A DNA stretch of 64,000 bases from Rhizobium binae (GTDB taxonomy: Bacteria; Pseudomonadota; Alphaproteobacteria; Rhizobiales; Rhizobiaceae): positions 3,103,001-3,167,000 of the forward strand of contig NZ_CP071604.1 of assembly GCF_017357225.1 (NCBI RefSeq), written 5' to 3'. The stretch's first letter is position 1. Every line of letters begins with the position of its first letter. Shown piece after piece: positions 56,422 to 64,000 of this stretch. A program made the position numbers and the translations under genes. Below the pieces are notes generated by a model that searched no databases, was not told where the DNA came from, and worked only from the letters and a program-made list of their open reading frames with translations.

Positions 56422-57162
56422 TCAGACCAGCCGCGATCCACCGTCGAGGTTGAGCGTCGCGCCGTTCATCCAGCCATTCGCCATGAGGAATACGACTGCC
56501 GCCCCGGCTTCCTCGGCGCTCCCGAGACGATGTAAAGGCAATGTTGCCCTGAGACCCTGGACAAAGGCGTCGCGACCGTCGCCAAGTGCCTTGCCGAGCA
56601 GTGGAGTATCGATCGGACCCGGCGAAAGGGTGTTCACCCGGCGCGGCGCGAGTTCCAACGCAAGGCCGCGTGCCAATGCTTCCATCGCTGCCGAAGCGGC
56701 AGCGAGAACCGCGGTCCCATAGGCATTCGGCCGGTCGCCCAGCGCTCCGGAGATGAATGTCACCGAACCGTCGGCAGCGAGCCGGTCTCCAAGGGACCGA
56801 AGAATATATATCGCCGCCCAGACGCGCTCTTCGAACGCGCGGCGGAGATGGTCGACATCGGCTTCCAGCACCTGGCCGACGACGAAGCTTCCGGCCAGCA
56901 AGACGAGGTGATCGACATGTTCGATGTCAGCGAGCGCGGATTCGATAGCGGCGCGCTTGGTCACATCAGCCGCCCTCCAGCCACTGAGGCCATGTTGTTC
57001 TGCGGCTTGTCTTGCCCGTTCGGCGTCAGATCCGACCACGATGACTTTTGCGCCGAGGGACTTGGCTTGAGTGGCTGCGGCGAGGCCGATCCCCGAGGTG
57101 CCGCCGACGATGAGAATGGTTTTGCCTGAAAGGGTATCCGAGATGTTTGATTGAGCGCCCAT
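56422..57162 (-). CDS. Short-chain dehydrogenase/reductase, atypical catalytic site
   Basis: This 246-residue Rossmann protein has the cofactor motif GGTSGIGLA (about 19-27) and the stabilising LAGS in place of NNAG near 90. The usual YxxxK reads Y-G-T-A-V (SGALGDRPNAYGTAVLAA), so the catalytic lysine is replaced by valine. The active-site serine is in ISGAL. Either the reaction differs or the protein is not a normal oxidoreductase. The ATG at 57162 follows CGGAGCC; the open frame to 57276 overlaps the divergent promoter. Confidence 0.88.
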   Translation of the reverse strand: MGAQSNISDTLSGKTILIVGGTSGIGLAAATQAKSLGAKVIVVGSDAERARQAAEQHGLSGWRAADVTKRAAIESALADIEHVDHLVLLAGSFVVGQVLEADVDHLRRAFEERVWAAIYILRSLGDRLAADGSVTFISGALGDRPNAYGTAVLAAASAAMEALARGLALELAPRRVNTLSPGPIDTPLLGKALGDGRDAFVQGLRATLPLHRLGSAEEAGAAVVFLMANGWMNGATLNLDGGSRLV

Positions 57163-57235
57163 CGCTCTGGCTCCGTTTTGGAGGCGCTCGATTGCGCCGA
57201 TGGCCAGAAAGTAATTCCAACTCCTTCGATTGATA

Positions 57236-57246
57236 ATTGGCCCAAT
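57236..57246. promoter_or_regulatory. Candidate LysR operator
   Basis: ATTGG-C-CCAAT is an 11-bp palindrome between the SDR (57162) and LysR (57268) starts. LysR regulators bind T-N11-A dyads; the symmetry and place fit, but the match is unspecific. Confidence 0.45.
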
Positions 57247-57267
57247 ATTCGCTTTACTCATGCCATC

Positions 57268-58209
57268 ATGGCACAAATCGGTATAGAACGTCTCACTGGC
57301 CTGATTGCTTTTGCGCGGGCCGCGTCCCTTGGAAGCTACACGGCGGCAGCCCGCGCGCTTGCGGTGTCACCGTCGGCCGTCAGCAAGAGCGTCCAGCGGC
57401 TCGAGCAGCAGCTCGGCATTGTCCTGTTCCTCCGCACCACGCGCTCTCTGACGCTTACGCCGGAGGGCCGCGATCTGCACGATCGCGCGCTACGTCTCTT
57501 GCGGGAGGCCGAGGATATCGAGCAGGCCGCAATGGCCGCCCGCGCCGAACCGTCCGGCATTCTCCGGATATCCGCACCACTTCCGGTCGGCGTGCATATA
57601 CTCGGTCCCGCGCTTCCTCGCTTGCGCGCACGCCATCCGAAACTCGCAATCGATCTGCGCCTGGGAGATCAGTTCGTAGACATGATCGAGGAGGGTATAG
57701 ATGTCGCCATTCGGGTTGGAGCACTGGCCGACTCGCGTTTGAAGTCCCGACGGCTTGCGTCGCATCGCCTTTGCGCCTTTGCTTCGCCCGAGTATCTGAG
57801 ACGACGGGGTACGCCTCGACATCCTGACGAACTAGCGGCGCATGACTGCGTCAATTTTCGCTTCCAGAGCTCGGGCCAGACACTTCGCTGGCCTTTTGCA
57901 TCAGGAAAACGAGTCTTCGAGGCCACGCCAGAGATTGGGATCACGGTGGACACAAGCGATGGTGTCGCCGCTGTCCTCGTCGCCGGCGGCGGCGTCGGCA
58001 TCTCTCCAACCTACATCGCCGCGCCCTATGTGAAACGCGGCGAACTCGTGCCGATCCTCGCCGCCTTCGCCGTCGACCGCTCCAGCATGATTGCGCTCTG
58101 GCCAGAGAGCCGCCGCGCCAATCCGAATGTCAAAGCATTTCTGACATTTCTCGATGAGGTTTTCCCGGCGCGCCCACCTTGGGATGAAGTGGTGTTTGCC
58201 GGACAGTAG
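57268..58209 (+). CDS. LysR-family transcriptional regulator
   Basis: This 313-residue protein has the N-terminal HTH (LTGLIAFARAASLGSYTAAARALAVSPSAVSKSVQRLEQQLGIVLF, about 8-55). The periplasmic-binding-like effector domain is at 95-300 (GILRISAPLPVGVHILGPALPRL). The ATG at 57268 starts the winged helix at the normal place; the frame open to 57151 crosses the divergent gene. Divergent from the SDR gene at 57162; this pair suggests it regulates the SDR. Confidence 0.94.
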   Translation: MAQIGIERLTGLIAFARAASLGSYTAAARALAVSPSAVSKSVQRLEQQLGIVLFLRTTRSLTLTPEGRDLHDRALRLLREAEDIEQAAMAARAEPSGILRISAPLPVGVHILGPALPRLRARHPKLAIDLRLGDQFVDMIEEGIDVAIRVGALADSRLKSRRLASHRLCAFASPEYLRRRGTPRHPDELAAHDCVNFRFQSSGQTLRWPFASGKRVFEATPEIGITVDTSDGVAAVLVAGGGVGISPTYIAAPYVKRGELVPILAAFAVDRSSMIALWPESRRANPNVKAFLTFLDEVFPARPPWDEVVFAGQ

Positions 58210-58480
58210 TGTTGCGGGCTCGGATGGCGCTACCGGGAAGGCCAGACTTCGGCCCTGATCGCAATCCCCGAAAACGCCGCCCGACCGGCTTGGCCGTAGG
58301 TCTGGGCTAGATTCAAACAGCCCGAAAGGCTCGAGGCCGGAGCTTGTAAAATCCGCGTGGGAGCAGAACACCGGTTCCTCTCCAGGTCATTGTGGAGCTG
58401 AACACCTCTGGCGCCTTGCAGCGGTTCAGGGCATCCTATGATGGCTGAGAATTGTGGTTATGGCAGTTGGAGGATTGCCG

Positions 58481-58748
58481 ATGCGCTGCTTTACCGTGCT
58501 TGGACCCTCACAGACCGGAAAATCGACAGTCGTGGAAAAGCTCGGCTCGCTGGAGGGCACGCCGAGAAATCCAGCTCCCCTTATGGACTGAACCTCACGG
58601 AATTCACCTTTGGAAATGAGGCGTGGTGTGCACTGGATGCGCCGGGACCCAACGAAGCTTTGGTGCATGCGCAGCAGGCGCTTCTTGCCAGCGACGCCTG
58701 CATACTGTGCGTTTCATCGGCACCCGAGGAGGCTGTGCTCGCCGCGCC
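58481..58748 (+). pseudogene. Frameshifted 5' fragment of an EF-G-like GTPase
   Basis: GGAGG precedes an ATG at 58481 that reads MRCFTVLGPSQTGKSTVVEKLGSLEG with the P-loop GPSQTGKST. The frame hits a stop soon after LMD. Shifting one base near 58565 gives SPYGLNLTEFTFGNEAWCALDAPGPNEALVHAQQALLASDACILCVSSAPEEAVLAAP, matching a rhizobial EF-G-like protein. At 58749 the match ends and cyclase DNA starts. Only the first 80 or so residues remain. Confidence 0.7.
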
Positions 58749-58749
58749 C

Positions 58750-58938
58750 GACAGCAGCGGTGGCCCGTTGCATTTCCAACGCTGCTGCGACCGCTTCCAC
58801 CGCGCTGCTGAATTCGATCAGGAAACCGTCGCCCACGACCTTGAAGATGCGGCCGTTGTGGCGCATTACAGCCGGCTCGATGACGCCGGAACGGAGTTCC
58901 CTGAGGTTTTCAAGCGTTGCGACTTCATCAGCCTCCAG
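58750..58938 (-). pseudogene. Truncated copy of the class III cyclase 5' region
   Basis: The minus strand repeats residues ADEVATLENLRELRSGVIEPAVMRHNGRIFKVVGDGFLIEF, nearly identical to the cyclase at 48847-50553. DNA 58750-58938 aligns with 50293-50479 with scattered substitutions. It lacks the start and about nine tenths of the gene. Its lower edge joins the EF-G-like fragment; its upper edge joins 20 bases found at 50594-50614. Confidence 0.8.
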
Positions 58939-59081
58939 TGCCGGCGAGTCAACAAGCGGTAAGAGGGCCGGATCGGTGTCGGCACCAGACGGGGTCTCGC
59001 CGCAAACGGCCCTTTGCATCGAGCAGATGTTCGTGGCTGGCCAGCTTCAAGGCATAGTAGAGCGCCCCGTCTCGTCAGACC

Positions 59082-59663
59082 CTAGAAACTGGCTTGGCGA
59101 CGGACACGATAGCGGATGTGTGTCGCCGCCGGCGTGTCGATTACCCTGACAAGCTCCAGCTCGATCTCTGACGGCAAAACATCGAACAGCCGGCGGCCGT
59201 GACCGAGCAGCACCGGGATCAGATGGATCTGGATCTCGTCCAGCACCCCGGCCCGGAGTGCTTCTTGCGCCGTGTAACCACCCCGCAGTTGCACGTCCCG
59301 ATCACCGGCCGCGGCCTTCGCCAGCGCCATCGCGCTCTCGATTCCTTCGTTCACGTAGGTCACCAACGGATAACCCCAACGGGCAGCGGGCGGCGGAGGC
59401 CGGTGACTGGGCACGAAGATCGGAGCGCCGCCATGACTGCCTCCCCAGTGATCCATGAGCTCGGCAGTCCGCCTGCCAGCAAGAACTGAACCGGCCGCCT
59501 TCCATTCGGCCTCGAATTCACGGACAGGCCCGGCTTGAGCGGATCCCTCGTCCGCATCCGCCCAGTGGTGCAGCCGCTCTCCATCCTCGCCTCCAAGATA
59601 ATCGTTTTCGTCGGCGATATACCCATCGAGTGACATCGACATGTCGAGGATGGATTTGGACAT
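59082..59663 (-). CDS. Dihydrofolate reductase family (RibD C-terminal-like) protein
   Basis: This 193-residue protein has a RibD/DHFR-like reductase fold. DMSMSLDGYIADENDYLGGEDGERLHHW and VLAGRRTAELMDHW hold the substrate pocket; DVQLRGGYTAQEALRAGVLDEIQIHLIPVLLGHGRRLF is the typical RibD tail. Usually an NADPH reductase of unknown substrate. Tandem sequence and codon use like neighbours; no motif loss noted. Confidence 0.85.
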   Translation of the reverse strand: MSKSILDMSMSLDGYIADENDYLGGEDGERLHHWADADEGSAQAGPVREFEAEWKAAGSVLAGRRTAELMDHWGGSHGGAPIFVPSHRPPPPAARWGYPLVTYVNEGIESAMALAKAAAGDRDVQLRGGYTAQEALRAGVLDEIQIHLIPVLLGHGRRLFDVLPSEIELELVRVIDTPAATHIRYRVRRQASF

Positions 59664-59779
59664 TTCGTTCTCCTATGACGACTGAAGGTCAAGTGTGCGA
59701 AGGCTGCTGTCGGCAGGTGCGGTGGGCGCCGTGCCTGGGTCCGATCATTCAGGTTCGTTAGACCAATTCACGACGATCA

Positions 59780-61342
59780 ATGTTGCACGGAGATTGGACT
59801 GTCGAAAGGACCGATTATCACAAAATCCATGGAACCAATCTTCGTGATGCGGTAGAGGTGCTTGACGCAACCCCTCAGACTTGGTGGAGACCCAACTTGG
59901 TCCTTGCGCTGGAGCTTGATATTCGGCTGCCCGACAAAAACACGGGCCAGCTTGTCAGCCAATTGCATCGACAACTTCGGACAGCGATCGTCAGCGGTCG
60001 GTTGCGCGCTGGAACGCAATTGCCCCCCACTCGGAAGTTGGCGCTGGAGCTCGGGATTTCCCGCAATAGCGTCGTCGCTGCGTACGACCTGCTGCTCAGC
60101 GAGGGTTATCTGAGCGGCAAGGTAGGGTCCGGGAGCTTCGTCAACGAGATGCGGGGTCTTCGTTCCGGTCAACGAAGACGTCCTGACTCAGATTTCACCT
60201 CGCTGATTGCGCCGTTGTGGCGACGCCCACCGACAATTCCCAGCACCAGCGTGCCAAAGACCGTCAGCTACGATTTCAGGTTCGGACACCCGGATGTTGC
60301 GCATTTCCCTCATCACATATGGCAACGGCTGTCAGGTCGCGCGATGCGGCAAGCCCTTCGGCGAGGTGAAGAGGCCGGTCCGCCTGAAGGCCTCCAGGTC
60401 TTGCGTGAGGCCATCGTGCAGCATGCGTCGTTTTCCCGCGCGATTTCCTGCCAGCCTGAGAACGTCGTGGTAACCAACGGCGCGCAACAAGGCTTTTCGC
60501 TGCTCGCACAAGTCCTCGTGCAATCAGGCAAGACAGTCGTTGCGATCGAAGATCCCGGCTACCGCCCAGCGAGGCTTGCGTTCGCGACCGCCGGCGCAAG
60601 GATAATGCCGGTGCCCGTCGATGCCGAGGGCATCGTGGTCTCCAAACTGCCGCGAGACGCCGGCGTCATCTATGTCACGCCGACGCACCAATCTCCGCTT
60701 GGCGTGACTATGTCCGCCAGGCGGCGAACCGAGTTGCTCGCTTTTGCCGAGACACATTCGGCCGTCATTGTCGAGGATGACTACGACAGTGAATTCCGAT
60801 ACGGCGACCGCCCGCACGACGCCCTGCAGACTTTTGATGAGTCTGGGGTCGTCTTCTACGTCGGCACCTTTACGAAGAGCATGTTTCCCAGCTTGCGGCT
60901 GGGCTTTGTGGTATCCCCACCCTGGGCAAGCGACGCGCTGATCGCCGCCAAGCGCGTTGCTGACGGGCAATGCGCGGCGATCCTGCAAGCCACGTTGGCA
61001 GACTTCATTCTTGAGGGCCATCTGGCGCGCCACGTACGAAAAATGCGCAGCGTCTACAGCACCAGGAATGATACCGTGCTCAAATCGCTGATTGAGCATC
61101 TCCCTGACTTGCTGGAGCCGATTCCAACGTCGGCCGGGATACACTGTGCTGCGTTTTTCCGAACACCGGTCGACATCAATGACGTGATCAACCGAGCGAC
61201 GAACGCAGGTATCGCAATAGAAGATCTTGATCGGTTCTGGGTTGCGCCTCCACCAAGATCGGGCCTGGCTTTCGGATTCAGTGCAATAGACGAAAGCCGG
61301 ATCAAAGACGGTATCGCCTTGCTGGCAAAGATCTTGACCTAG
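59780..61342 (+). CDS. MocR-family regulator, GntR HTH plus aminotransferase-like domain
   Basis: This 520-residue protein has a GntR winged helix at about 45-120 (SQLHRQLRTAIVSGRLRAGTQLPPTRKLALELGISRNSVVAAYDLLLSEGYLSGKVGSGSFV). A fold-type-I PLP domain follows at 170-515 with the PLP lysine in GTFTKSMFPSLRLGF (about 375) and VEDDYDSEFRY (about 330). MocR proteins such as PdxR sense PLP and control B6 or amino-acid genes. No adjacent target is obvious. A start at the ATG at 59780 gives an unusually long lead of about 40 residues. Confidence 0.9.
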   Translation: MLHGDWTVERTDYHKIHGTNLRDAVEVLDATPQTWWRPNLVLALELDIRLPDKNTGQLVSQLHRQLRTAIVSGRLRAGTQLPPTRKLALELGISRNSVVAAYDLLLSEGYLSGKVGSGSFVNEMRGLRSGQRRRPDSDFTSLIAPLWRRPPTIPSTSVPKTVSYDFRFGHPDVAHFPHHIWQRLSGRAMRQALRRGEEAGPPEGLQVLREAIVQHASFSRAISCQPENVVVTNGAQQGFSLLAQVLVQSGKTVVAIEDPGYRPARLAFATAGARIMPVPVDAEGIVVSKLPRDAGVIYVTPTHQSPLGVTMSARRRTELLAFAETHSAVIVEDDYDSEFRYGDRPHDALQTFDESGVVFYVGTFTKSMFPSLRLGFVVSPPWASDALIAAKRVADGQCAAILQATLADFILEGHLARHVRKMRSVYSTRNDTVLKSLIEHLPDLLEPIPTSAGIHCAAFFRTPVDINDVINRATNAGIAIEDLDRFWVAPPPRSGLAFGFSAIDESRIKDGIALLAKILT

Positions 61343-61860
61343 GACCCACGTGTCTTGCGCGACGTCATTCTCGATGGCACGTGGCGCCGGTTTTCCCGCT
61401 CCGCTCAATCGCCGGGCCCTATGGTGCTGTCGCCTTCGATGAGGCGACCGGGCGTTGGTTGTTGTTGGCCGTCTCTTGCTTCTTGAACGTCTGGTGATAC
61501 GCGGCGAGCGGGGCTTCGGCGGAAGTGCCCGGTTCTGTTCGCGAAATGGGGTTCTGGGGAGACCCGAACTGCACCTGCGCTAAGTCTGCATTTCTGACTA
61601 GCTCTCCAGATGCGGCCAGTCTCCTTCCGGCCCCAAAACGGTCGTTCTTTCACGTCGAGCCCACCGACCGCTGCTGGCGCACAGTTGTTACCCAGCTAAA
61701 CCACGATATAGGACGCAATGCCGTCAATCTGAAACACGACGGCTTCAGGAAGCGGTCGCAATTCCAGGTGAGTGACCGGACGTCTTCGCTTCCATATTGA
61801 CCTCAACCATACTTGAGGAATTACAAACGCCCCGCAGACATCCGATGCAGGAGAAAAGGG
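61343..61860. other. 518-base region without supported gene
   Basis: Scattered frames exist but none has codon support or a start. TTCTTGAACGTCTGGTGAT near 61480 repeats 50713-50731, pointing to a shared decayed element. Otherwise I see nothing. Confidence 0.4.
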
Positions 61861-62181
61861 ATGAGCGGAGCTTTTTATCGTGTCGATAAGTTCGTCGTGC
61901 CGGCTGCGGCGCGCGAGGAATTTCTCGTCAAAGTGATGATGACCCACAAACTGCTGGAGGCGCAGGAGGGTTTCATCGATCATAGGGTGCTGGAGCAAGT
62001 CGCCGGTCCCGGCGAATTCAATTTCGTCACCATTGCCGAATGGGAAAATACCGAGGTCGTCGAGCGTGCGCGGGCAGTCGTCGCGGCCGCCCACAAGGCC
62101 GCCAATTTCGATCCGCAGGAGATGTTTGCCCGTCTCGGCATTCGCGCCGATATCGCCAGCTACAAACCTGTCGCCGCTTGA
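61861..62181 (+). CDS. Antibiotic biosynthesis monooxygenase (ABM) domain protein
   Basis: This 106-residue protein has the ABM dimeric alpha-beta-barrel. GAFYRVDKFVVPAAAREEFLVKVMMTHKLLEAQEGFIDHRVLEQ is followed by FNFVTIAEWENTEVVERARAVV. The ATG at 61861 follows AGGAGAAAAGGG. Family members act as cofactor-free monooxygenases or stress proteins. Converges on the MATE gene. Confidence 0.88.
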   Translation: MSGAFYRVDKFVVPAAAREEFLVKVMMTHKLLEAQEGFIDHRVLEQVAGPGEFNFVTIAEWENTEVVERARAVVAAAHKAANFDPQEMFARLGIRADIASYKPVAA

Positions 62182-62197
62182 GGAAGGACGGCGCGCC

Positions 62198-63601
62198 TCA
62201 AGCGCCGGCCGGCGCGCCTTCCCGGCGAAGAAGAAGGTAGAAGCGAGCGCAGAGCATGACGGCGGCAGCCGCCAGTCCGACGAGGAAGCCGAACCAGATG
62301 CCAATGCCGCCGAAGCCGAGCGGGAAGGCAAAGGCCCAGGCAAGGAAGAAGCCGATCGGCCAATAGGCGATCAGCGCCATGATCATCGGCACGCGCGCAT
62401 CTTTCAGGCCGCGCAGCAATCCGTTGGCGATCACCTGCAGCCCGTCGACGAGCTGGAAAAGCCCGGCAACGACGATCAGCGGCCCGGCATAGGCCAGCAC
62501 TTGCGGCGCCTCGGGCGAGCTGACGTCGAGGAACCAGCTGCCGAGGAATTGCGGCATCGTGGCAAAGAACACCGAACCCACCGCCGAGATCGCGCAGGCG
62601 ATGACGACAACCATGATCGAAGCGCGCACCAGCCCGTCATAATCGCCCTGCCCGTGCGCGACGCCGACGCGCACTGTCGCCGCCTGGCTGAGGCCTAGCG
62701 GAATCATGAAGGCGATCGAGGCCCACTGAAGGGCGATGCCGTGGGCGGCAAGCTCGATGGTGCCGATGTAGCCCATCAAGAGCGATGCCACCGTGAACAG
62801 GCTGACCTCGGCAAGCACGGTAACGCTGATCGGCAGGCCGAGTCGGATGACTTCCAGCAGTGCATGCCAGTCGGGCTTCCAGAACCGCACGAAGATCTCG
62901 TAGCGGCGTGTCTCCTCCCGCTTCTGGACGAAGGCAAGGATGAAGAGGAAACCAGCTGTCTGCACCACGACCGACACGATGGCCGCGCCTTCGAGCCCCA
63001 TTGCGGGGAAGCCGAAATGGCCGAGCACCAAGGCATAGGCGAAGATCGCATTCATCACAAGGGTGACGATGGTGACATTGAGGATGATGCCCGCCTTGCC
63101 GATGGCGCTGACGAGGGCCCGCATGACGTTGAAGAGCAGCGCCGGCAGCACGCCGAACTGGCCGATCATGATGTAGCCATGGGCAAGCTTCGCCACCTCC
63201 GGCTTCTGTTGCGCGAAAAGAAGGATCTGCTCGGAATTGAAGAAGGCGGGCTGCATAATGACCCAGTACCCGATCACCACCCAGAGGCCCATACGCAGCG
63301 CCCGGCGCACGGAGACGATGTCGCCGCGGCCATAGGCCTGCGCCACCATCGGGATGACGGCGATGGCAAAACCCGATCCGAAGATCAGGATCGTGAACAG
63401 GAACTGGGCCGACAGCACCATCGCCGCCAGATGCTCGGCGCCGAGACGCCCGACAATCATAACGTCGGTGGTGTTGATGCCGAGCTGAGCGAGCTGGGCG
63501 CCGATCAGGGGAATACCGAGCGCCAGCGTTGCGCGGAAATGTGCGCCCCAACGGTTATCGTTTGTCGGCGCAAGCCTGCGCGCGTCGATCGGCGTGTCCA
63601 T
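62198..63601 (-). CDS. MATE-family multidrug efflux transporter
   Basis: This 467-residue inner-membrane protein has about twelve helices in two bundles. NorM-like landmarks are LGIPLIGAQLAQLGINTTDVMIVGRLG (about 25-51) and GLPISVTVLAEVSLFTVASLLMGYIG (about 255). It exports cationic drugs with sodium or proton coupling. The ATG at 63601 follows AGGA; the frame open to 63640 is not conserved-looking. The MFS gene lies upstream in the same direction. Confidence 0.93.
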   Translation of the reverse strand: MDTPIDARRLAPTNDNRWGAHFRATLALGIPLIGAQLAQLGINTTDVMIVGRLGAEHLAAMVLSAQFLFTILIFGSGFAIAVIPMVAQAYGRGDIVSVRRALRMGLWVVIGYWVIMQPAFFNSEQILLFAQQKPEVAKLAHGYIMIGQFGVLPALLFNVMRALVSAIGKAGIILNVTIVTLVMNAIFAYALVLGHFGFPAMGLEGAAIVSVVVQTAGFLFILAFVQKREETRRYEIFVRFWKPDWHALLEVIRLGLPISVTVLAEVSLFTVASLLMGYIGTIELAAHGIALQWASIAFMIPLGLSQAATVRVGVAHGQGDYDGLVRASIMVVVIACAISAVGSVFFATMPQFLGSWFLDVSSPEAPQVLAYAGPLIVVAGLFQLVDGLQVIANGLLRGLKDARVPMIMALIAYWPIGFFLAWAFAFPLGFGGIGIWFGFLVGLAAAAVMLCARFYLLLRREGAPAGA

Positions 63602-63746
63602 GACACCAGTCCTGTGATTGAAATCTGCAACGCCGCGCAAGTATGCGGCAAAATATCCTTCGGACTTAAATCAAAGCCTCGCAAAGAACTACCCCAGAAC
63701 GGGCAGATGATGAAAAATTCATCATGGCATCACTATTTCTGATTGA

Positions 63747-64000
63747 TCAGCCGGCCGCTTCCAGCGCCTCGGCCGGCTCACGGACCCGAACCCTGGTGAG
63801 GAATACCGCGGCGGCCAAGAAGATGAGCACGGCGGCGGTGAGATAAGGCGCACCGGCAAAGGTGACGGCCGCCTCGGGCCGCGTGAAATAACCAAACATC
63901 TGTGTGAAGATCAGCGGCCCGACGATCGTGGTGATGCTGCTGAGACTGGTCAGCGCGCCCTGCAACTCGCCCTGCGCCGAAGGCGGCACCTTGCCGGCGG
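63747..64000 (-). CDS. MFS transporter, TetA-like, C-terminal part
   Basis: The window end cuts this gene; the last 83 or so residues are visible. [36 protein letters not shown] and two terminal helices match the TCR/TetA drug-proton antiporter family. The rest is to the right. Same direction as the MATE gene; both are likely efflux pumps. Confidence 0.85.
   Translation of the reverse strand, partial: AGKVPPSAQGELQGALTSLSSITTIVGPLIFTQMFGYFTRPEAAVTFAGAPYLTAAVLIFLAAAVFLTRVRVREPAEALEAAG

Overview
The window looks like a chromosomal segment of a fast-growing Rhizobium of the R. leguminosarum / R. etli / R. phaseoli group. This rests on a complete cinR-cinI-cinS quorum-sensing locus, high-GC alphaproteobacterial coding, housekeeping genes (rpoD, dnaG, carA, metH), many small rhizobial DUF proteins, and families of short palindromic intergenic repeats. 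The species assignment is inference; no rRNA gene is present. I see no prophage, transposase or CRISPR array.

Layout. 1-4823: an amino-sugar-type ABC uptake operon (leftward) diverges from a GlcNAc-kinase-like gene and a HutC-type GntR regulator; an exact 14-bp inverted pair sits between them. 4827-5228: a broken PIN-domain toxin. 5315-10516: metH, with a near-perfect SahR-type palindrome upstream, and an AGE-family sugar isomerase. 10589-17986: a seven-gene leftward operon (ABC transporter, hydantoin-racemase-like enzyme, flavin reductase, UPF0303 protein) diverging from an FCD-type GntR regulator. 18026-19952: small conserved proteins. 20518-22636: the cin quorum-sensing locus. 22758-29913: a receiver-only regulator, tRNA-Ile(CAU), an Omp25/RopB-like porin, small secreted proteins, a Pho box in front of a 47-residue protein, YjbQ, a DUF922 protease and DUF427. 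30008-33639: a leftward run of small protein, APH kinase, AraC regulator, EamA exporter and B3/B4 protein. 33746-44901: DUF930, GYD protein, rpoD, a GFA protein, tdh-kbl, recQ and dnaG. 45573-48387: an unknown regulator-like protein, YqeY and carA. 48847-55906: a class III adenylate cyclase with TPRs, then a NitT/TauT-type ABC transporter diverging from a TctD/TctE-like two-component system. 55952-64000: SnoaL, SDR, LysR, a pseudogene mosaic, a dihydrofolate-reductase-like protein, a MocR regulator, a monooxygenase, a MATE pump and a truncated MFS pump.

How the genes work together. Three sections repeat one design: a solute transporter, its likely catabolic partners and a divergent regulator (amino sugar, 1-4823; hydantoin-like, 10589-17986; NitT/TauT, 51079-55906). 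In both sugar-type and polyamine-type operons a palindromic repeat fills the gap between the binding-protein gene and the first permease gene. The dnaG-rpoD pair is separated by recQ, kbl, tdh and a GFA gene. A 5' piece of the adenylate cyclase recurs at about 58.75 kb, fused to a frameshifted EF-G-like fragment.

Starts were chosen by ribosome binding sites, stop-start overlaps and family lengths. Function calls come from motif and family recognition by eye; no database search was run.
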